This document shows, piece after piece, positions 59,987-64,000 of a DNA stretch of 64,000 nucleotides. The translations under genes and the position numbers were made by a program. The notes under the pieces are model-generated. The model had not been told where the DNA came from. It saw only the letters and a list, made by a program, of their open reading frames with translations, and searched no databases. Positions within the stretch are counted from its first letter, which is position 1. Every line of letters starts with the position of its first letter. The stretch spans positions 103,920 through 167,919 of the forward strand of contig NZ_BMKR01000013.1 of NCBI RefSeq assembly GCF_014644435.1, in the 5' to 3' direction. This stretch comes from Paenibacillus albidus. Lineage in GTDB: Bacteria; Bacillota; Bacilli; Paenibacillales; Paenibacillaceae.

Positions 59987-61228
59987 ATGTTGAAAAGGGT
60001 AAAAGTGTTAAGTCTGCTGCTGCTGTTCACACTGGTGTTTGCCGGGATGCCCGCTGCGAATACAACTGCCGGTGCAGCTCCAGGGTGGAACTTGGCATGG
60101 AGCGATGAGTTCGATGGAACTTCTCTGAATACGTCCAATTGGACCGCTGAAATCGGAACCGGTAGTGGAGGCTGGGGAAACAATGAGCTCCAGTACTATA
60201 CGAACCGTGCGCAGAACCTTCAGGTTACGGGCGGAAACCTCGTCATCAAGGCACAAAAGGAAGCCTATGGCGGCATGAATTATACCTCGGCACGCATCAA
60301 AACACAGGGGCTGAAGAGCTTTACCTACGGAAAAGTGGAAGCGCGAATTAAGCTGCCTTCCGGACAGGGGATATGGCCGGCCTTCTGGATGCTCGGAACG
60401 AACATTACAACGGTAGATTGGCCTAAAAGCGGAGAGATTGATGTGATGGAACGGGTAAACAACAACCCCTTTGTTAATGGAACCGTACACTGGGATGCCG
60501 GGGGCCATGCGGACTATGGGCAAATCTCTGGCAACCTGGATTTTTCCCAATATCATGTGTACAGCATAGAGTGGGATGCGAATTATATCAAATGGTTTGT
60601 AGACGGTAATCAGTATAATGCCTTCTACATTGAGAATGGAACCGGCAATACGGAGGAGTTCCAGAAGCCCTTTTTTCTCCTGCTGAATTTGGCCGTGGGC
60701 GGGAATTGGCCCGGAAGTCCAAATGATGCGACGCCTTTCCCGGCGCAAATGCTCGTTGATTATGTCCGGGTCTATCAGAACGCACCTTCTTCGGGCATTG
60801 TCAGCGGCGGAATCTATACCTTAACCTCCAAGGTCAGCGGCAAGGTGCTGGATGTAAAAGATGTGTCTACAGCGGACGGGGCAAAAATGCATCAGTGGAC
60901 CAATTACAGTGCAAGCAACCAAAAATTCAAGGTGGAAAGTACAGGTGACGGCTACTATAAGCTTACGGCGGTGCACAGCGGAAAAGTGCTCGATGTGCCA
61001 AACGCATCAACCTCCAGCGGTGTGCAGCTGCAGCAAGCCAACGAAAATGGCAGTGATGCCCAGCGCTGGAGGATCGTCGATGCGGGAGGCGGCTATTATA
61101 AGCTTGTGTCCAAAGCAAGCGGGCTGGCTATGGATATAGCGGGATCGTCTACAGCCGATGGCGCAGTGGTCCAGCAGTGGACCGATAATGGAACTGATGC
61201 GCAGAAATGGTTGTTTACCCTTAATTAA
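59987..61228 (+). CDS. Secreted GH16 beta-glucanase with C-terminal ricin-type lectin domain
   Basis: 413 residues. A signal peptide is cleaved near AGAAPGW (about 31). The GH16 jelly roll (about 34-265) has the catalytic motif GEIDVMER with nucleophile Glu150, Asp152 and acid/base Glu155. The ExDxxE spacing and FWMLG fit endo-beta-1,3- or laminarinase-type members. A ricin-B-like (CBM13-type) module (about 270-412) with three QxW-type repeats (HQWTNY, DAQRW, QQWTDN) binds glycan. Likely action: extracellular endo-hydrolysis of beta-1,3-glucan. The promoter is not identified. Confidence 0.94.
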   Translation: MLKRVKVLSLLLLFTLVFAGMPAANTTAGAAPGWNLAWSDEFDGTSLNTSNWTAEIGTGSGGWGNNELQYYTNRAQNLQVTGGNLVIKAQKEAYGGMNYTSARIKTQGLKSFTYGKVEARIKLPSGQGIWPAFWMLGTNITTVDWPKSGEIDVMERVNNNPFVNGTVHWDAGGHADYGQISGNLDFSQYHVYSIEWDANYIKWFVDGNQYNAFYIENGTGNTEEFQKPFFLLLNLAVGGNWPGSPNDATPFPAQMLVDYVRVYQNAPSSGIVSGGIYTLTSKVSGKVLDVKDVSTADGAKMHQWTNYSASNQKFKVESTGDGYYKLTAVHSGKVLDVPNASTSSGVQLQQANENGSDAQRWRIVDAGGGYYKLVSKASGLAMDIAGSSTADGAVVQQWTDNGTDAQKWLFTLN

Positions 61229-61234
61229 TGACGA

Positions 61235-62179
61235 TTAACCGAAAATGATATCCAACTGCTTCAGCTCGTCTTCCGACAAATGAACGCTCAGCGTTTGCAG
61301 ATTGGATTCGATCTGACCGGGCCGGGTTGCGCCGGGAATGATCAGGTCAACAGCGGGGCGTGTCAATAACCAGGCAAGTGCAATCTGGGCTGGCTCTGCC
61401 CCCTTGTCATTTGCGAATGCTTTGAACCTGTCTACACGCTCCAGATTGGCCGGATAGGCATTTTGTTGAAATAAGGGATTGTTCATTCGTGAGACATCGC
61501 TAAAGACATCATCCTTTTTATATTTACCGGCAAGCAGGCCCGAAGCCAGCGGGAAGAAAGGAATCAGTGAAATTCCATACTCCAGACAATAAGGGATAAC
61601 ATCTGCTTCAGCCTGACGGACCAGCAATGAATATTCGGCTTGCAGAACATCCAGATGCCCGGCACTATTAAATTCCTGCAGCTGCGCAAAGCTTAAGTTG
61701 GAAGCGCCGATAGCTTTGATTTTTCCGGATAACTTGAGTTCCGCCAGTACGTCTGCCGCTTCGGACAGGGGTGTGCGGCTTTCCGGAAAATGCAGAAAGA
61801 AGATATCTATATAGTCCGTCTGCAATCTCATCAAGCTGTCATCCACAGCTTTGCGGAGTGCGGCCGGACTGTTGTCCACCTCAATCCCTGCTTGATTAAA
61901 CTGCGGATTGGAAGAAGCTTTGGTGGAGAGCACCAGCTGCTCCCGCCCTCCGTGCTCCCGGATGGCTTCCCCGATCAATTCCTCGGAATGCCCCAGTCCG
62001 TAGAGGTAGGCAGTATCAATAAAATTGATCCCCTGCTTCAGAGCAGCCCGGATTAACTCTCTGCTTAAGTTGTCATCCACTTTGGGGTACATCATGGAGT
62101 TGCCCACAACGCCTGCGCCAAAGCCGATTTTAAAGGCTTCCAGTCCTGTTCTGCCTACCTTGATTGTGTTATTATTCAT
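61235..62179 (-). CDS. Aldo/keto reductase-family protein
   Basis: 314 residues from the ATG after GAGGAGCATGTTGAA; a longer frame adds 19 unlikely residues. An (alpha/beta)8 barrel with FIDTAYLYGLGHSEEL near 55 (catalytic Asp and Tyr), a Lys at the strand LVLSTKA and a C-terminal NADPH-binding IIPGATRPGQIESNL near 290. It reduces aldehydes or ketones with NADPH, substrate unassigned. Convergent with the glucanase gene and 6 bp from it. Confidence 0.92.
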   Translation of the reverse strand: MNNNTIKVGRTGLEAFKIGFGAGVVGNSMMYPKVDDNLSRELIRAALKQGINFIDTAYLYGLGHSEELIGEAIREHGGREQLVLSTKASSNPQFNQAGIEVDNSPAALRKAVDDSLMRLQTDYIDIFFLHFPESRTPLSEAADVLAELKLSGKIKAIGASNLSFAQLQEFNSAGHLDVLQAEYSLLVRQAEADVIPYCLEYGISLIPFFPLASGLLAGKYKKDDVFSDVSRMNNPLFQQNAYPANLERVDRFKAFANDKGAEPAQIALAWLLTRPAVDLIIPGATRPGQIESNLQTLSVHLSEDELKQLDIIFG

Positions 62180-62330
62180 TTCAACATGCTCCTCTTCGGT
62201 TTGATATCGGGTCCCTGTAGAAGGGGCCTGACACACATCCTACAACCTGGTGTCAACACCAGGTCAAGGGGAGAAGGCGGAAAATTTAGAGATGAATCGG
62301 AAAGCACAATGATATTAGGGGTGAAAGGAC

Positions 62331-62942
62331 ATGATGGACAAGAAAGAGCTGCAGTTCAATAACTGGATGAAGGCTGACCCGCTTAGCCGGAAAGAACTGC
62401 TGCTGTCGCTCGAAGGTTATAAAGGGCATGATTTTAAACTCAAGACTGTGCAAACCTTCAACTCGAATCAAAAAGAATTTACGACAGGAATCTATGAGCT
62501 TGGCGGAGAGGAGTACCTGTTTGTGCCGGGAAACAGAGTCGTGCTGGGTTGGGATGAAGCCAATCCGGTAGAGGAAGCGGTCCTTGCTGCGCTTCAATAT
62601 GAAATGGATATTGCCGGCATCCCCATGCAAGCGCAGGAATATTTGAAGGAAGTCTGCTCCCCAATTAGAGAAGTCGAAATTTCACCGATGCTGGTGGAGC
62701 GAAATGTCCGTTTAATGAACAGCTACAGCACTTGGGTGAATTATAACGAGGTGATCAGAGATTTTGACCAGCAGGGCTTCTCCATGGTCACCGAAGACGA
62801 ATGGGAGTACCTGTGCGGCGCCGAGTTGGGGGCATTGTTCAGTCTGCCGATGGACAGCTGGATCCACAAGATTTGCAGCCAGGAAAGCTATTTCTGGAAT
62901 ACCCCTGTGGCGGAGCAGCCCAATGCCTACGGATTACAGAAT
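62331..62942 (+). pseudogene. SUMF1-like gene interrupted by IS200/IS605 element
   Basis: About 204 residues of a SUMF1/FGE-type protein remain: ELQFNNWMKADPLSRKELLL at the N-terminus, MVTEDEWEYLCGAELGALF near 150 and AEQPNAYGLQ at the break. The motif order after it (GNVWEW, GGSW, GFR) would follow, but the frame instead enters the insertion element and stops at 62967. The 3' half may lie beyond the window. The start has GGGGTGAAAGGAC. It may belong to a different SUMF1 branch from the gene at 50606. Confidence 0.75.
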
Positions 62943-62956
62943 TTTAAGCGAGAAAG

Positions 62957-62976
62957 CCCACTCCTTTAGGTGTGGG
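62957..62976. repeat. Left-end hairpin of the IS200/IS605 element
   Basis: CCCACTCC and GGTGTGGG form an imperfect hairpin with TTTA loop, as in IS200/IS605 left ends, which TnpA recognises as single-stranded DNA. Confidence 0.65.
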
Positions 62977-63076
62977 ATGATAGCGAGATTGGAATAGACG
63001 TCCTAAGACACTTAATGTTCCAACATTTTATGGATATCATGTTTCAGTCTTAAACATAAACCGATACAATTAATGT

Positions 63077-63432
63077 ATGGATAATTATAGAAGAATCAAC
63101 ACAACCGTATCGCCTAATCAATTATCACTTTGTTTTTTGTCCACGATATCGAAAGAAAATCTTTCTTAAATTTGATGTTGAAAGTAGAGATTATCTCAAT
63201 CGAAATAGATCAAGATCACGCACATCTATTTTTGAATGCTTTGCCGACATGTAGTCCTGCTGATATTATGGCAAAAATTAAAGGAGTCACATCTAAACGA
63301 CTACGAGAGGAGTTTACACATTTAGCCTATTTACCTTCACTTTGGATACGTTCATACTTTGTAAGTACCGCAGGAAATGTGTCTAGTGAAGCGATTAAAA
63401 GATATGTTGAACAACAAAAAACAAGGGGGTGA
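63077..63432 (+). pseudogene. IS200/IS605 TnpA transposase, frameshifted
   Basis: Reading begins MDNYRRINTTVS, shifts frame after one extra base (the next frame gives LINYHFVFCPRYRKKIFLKF), and shifts again after ESRDY into EIISIEIDQDHAHLFLNALP through KRYVEQQKTRG. About 20 residues are lost at the second lesion. The HUH pair and most of the catalytic core are split between frames, so the element is probably not mobile by itself. Confidence 0.85.
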
Positions 63433-63547
63433 AAAACATGTGAGTGAAATGCGACTGTTGTGGAACTGAACAATTGATCAAGGATTTCAAATTCGACAAA
63501 TATTTTGGCTTGGTGGCTGGTCTTTAATTAGAGAGAGGTGAATACTT

Positions 63548-64000
63548 ATGCAGTCCGTCACTATAAAGATAAGATTATTTCCAAGTAACCCAATCGAATT
63601 AAAGTTATTAAGCAGAGAATATATTCGAGCGATTAATTCATTAACAGAACAAGCAGAAAAAGAAGGTTCCTTCCCCAAACTCACAACGAAAGATGTAGAA
63701 GCTAAACTCCCTTCGGCTGTACTGAATCAAGCTATTCGTGATGCTAAAAGCGTATTTAAGAAAACGAAGAAGGAAAGGAAGCGTCCAATCTTAAGGAAAC
63801 CCACCTACTATATCAACAACCAAAACTATTCCATTGGCCATTCCTCTATTGCTTTTCCTATCATCGTGGACAACAAAGTGAAAAAGACAATTTTCCCTGC
63901 TCTATTAACCGAAAGAGATAAACAATTTCTTCAACATGCAAAATGTGGTCTGATGAGAATCGTTGAGAAAGCAGGAAAATGGTTTGCTCAAGTTTCACTT
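63548..64000 (+). CDS. tnpB: TnpB-like RNA-guided nuclease of IS605 family (N-terminal part, open at window end)
   Basis: 151 codons run to the window edge without stop. The start follows GAGAGAGGTGAATACTT. MQSVTIKIRLFPSNPIELKL, the Lys/Arg-rich KSVFKKTKKERKRP near 85, and the beta-strand SIGHSSIAFPII and MRIVEKAGKWFAQVSL are typical of the wedge domain of TnpB. The RuvC and zinc-finger domains would lie beyond. Family knowledge: TnpB is guided by an omega RNA from the element's right end to cut the empty donor site. Confidence 0.82.
   Translation, partial: MQSVTIKIRLFPSNPIELKLLSREYIRAINSLTEQAEKEGSFPKLTTKDVEAKLPSAVLNQAIRDAKSVFKKTKKERKRPILRKPTYYINNQNYSIGHSSIAFPIIVDNKVKKTIFPALLTERDKQFLQHAKCGLMRIVEKAGKWFAQVSL

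Larger units (their letters stand above)
62943..64000 (+). mobile_element. IS200/IS605-family element (right end outside window)
   Basis: It has a left-end subterminal hairpin, a decayed tnpA and an open tnpB in the same orientation. Inserted in the SUMF1-like gene. The right end and any omega RNA region lie beyond the window. Confidence 0.8.

Noticed and set aside
1..64000. CRISPR arrays, tRNA/rRNA genes, prophage or biosynthetic gene cluster
   Set aside because: None seen: no regularly spaced repeats, no cloverleaf or rRNA-like segments, no phage structural genes, no NRPS/PKS or lanthipeptide genes.

Overview
The window looks like a chromosomal segment of a Gram-positive, Paenibacillus-like bacterium (inference). 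The grounds are Shine-Dalgarno sequences of the AAGGAGG type, several TTG/GTG starts, AraC-type response regulators paired with YesM-type kinases, Lpl/Ytc-type sugar ABC importers, a LevR/sigma-54 PTS operon, multi-domain secreted glycosidases, and CcpA (cre) and Bacillus-type Fur boxes. No rRNA, tRNA, CRISPR array or phage module was seen.

Layout. 1-5.6 kb: a LevR-type activator followed by a four-gene mannose/fructose-family PTS (IIA, IIB, IIC, IID) behind a -24/-12 sigma-54 promoter and a candidate LevR binding dyad. 5.6-7.0 kb: a decayed PIN-type toxin-antitoxin pair and a truncated group II intron. 7.0-10.6 kb: an AraC regulator divergent from a GH2 beta-mannosidase. 10.6-13.5 kb: gene fragments (AHSA1, XRE, MDR), a structured dispersed repeat, and a LysR regulator divergent from a tautomerase/carboxymuconolactone-decarboxylase pair. 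13.6-29.5 kb: a carbohydrate locus made of an FAD oxidoreductase, a YesN/YesM two-component system, two ABC permeases, a binding lipoprotein, a 1726-residue modular secreted putative glycosidase, a LacI regulator and an SGNH hydrolase. 29.7-32.5 kb: an Lrp regulator, a DHA2 efflux pump and transposase debris.

32.5-42.1 kb is a second carbohydrate locus: an FCD-type GntR regulator under a 30-bp palindrome, a truncated ABC permease, a 1399-residue protein with three exact-period 257-residue modules and a putative GH-A catalytic domain, an AraC regulator, an ADP-ribosylglycohydrolase-family protein and a lactonase-type amidohydrolase. Cre-like boxes precede three transcription units. 42-49.4 kb: small regulators (a TetR with two matching operators, a DUF3995 protein, an RQC-like protein with a non-ATG start, a VOC protein) and a Fur-boxed iron-siderophore set (AraC-binding-protein fusion, lipoprotein, FhuF-like protein). 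49.5-52.0 kb: a TetR/DUF4180/SUMF1-like operon and a hypothetical gene with tandem repeats. 52.1-57.5 kb: a second copy of the structured repeat, then a DUF4097 lipoprotein/ABC-2 exporter divergent from an OmpR/HK pair. 57.5-64 kb: a MalT fragment, an MDR oxidoreductase, a phosphotransferase, a GH16/ricin beta-glucanase, an aldo-keto reductase, and a SUMF1-like gene interrupted by an IS200/IS605 element that runs off the end.

The gene set reads as plant or microbial polysaccharide degradation coupled to import and sensing. It sits among an unusual number of truncated genes, which points to repeated deletion in this part of the chromosome. The most unusual signals are the structured dispersed repeat with a co-varying stem, the two modular putative glycosidases, and the ADP-ribosylglycohydrolase placed with sugar catabolism.
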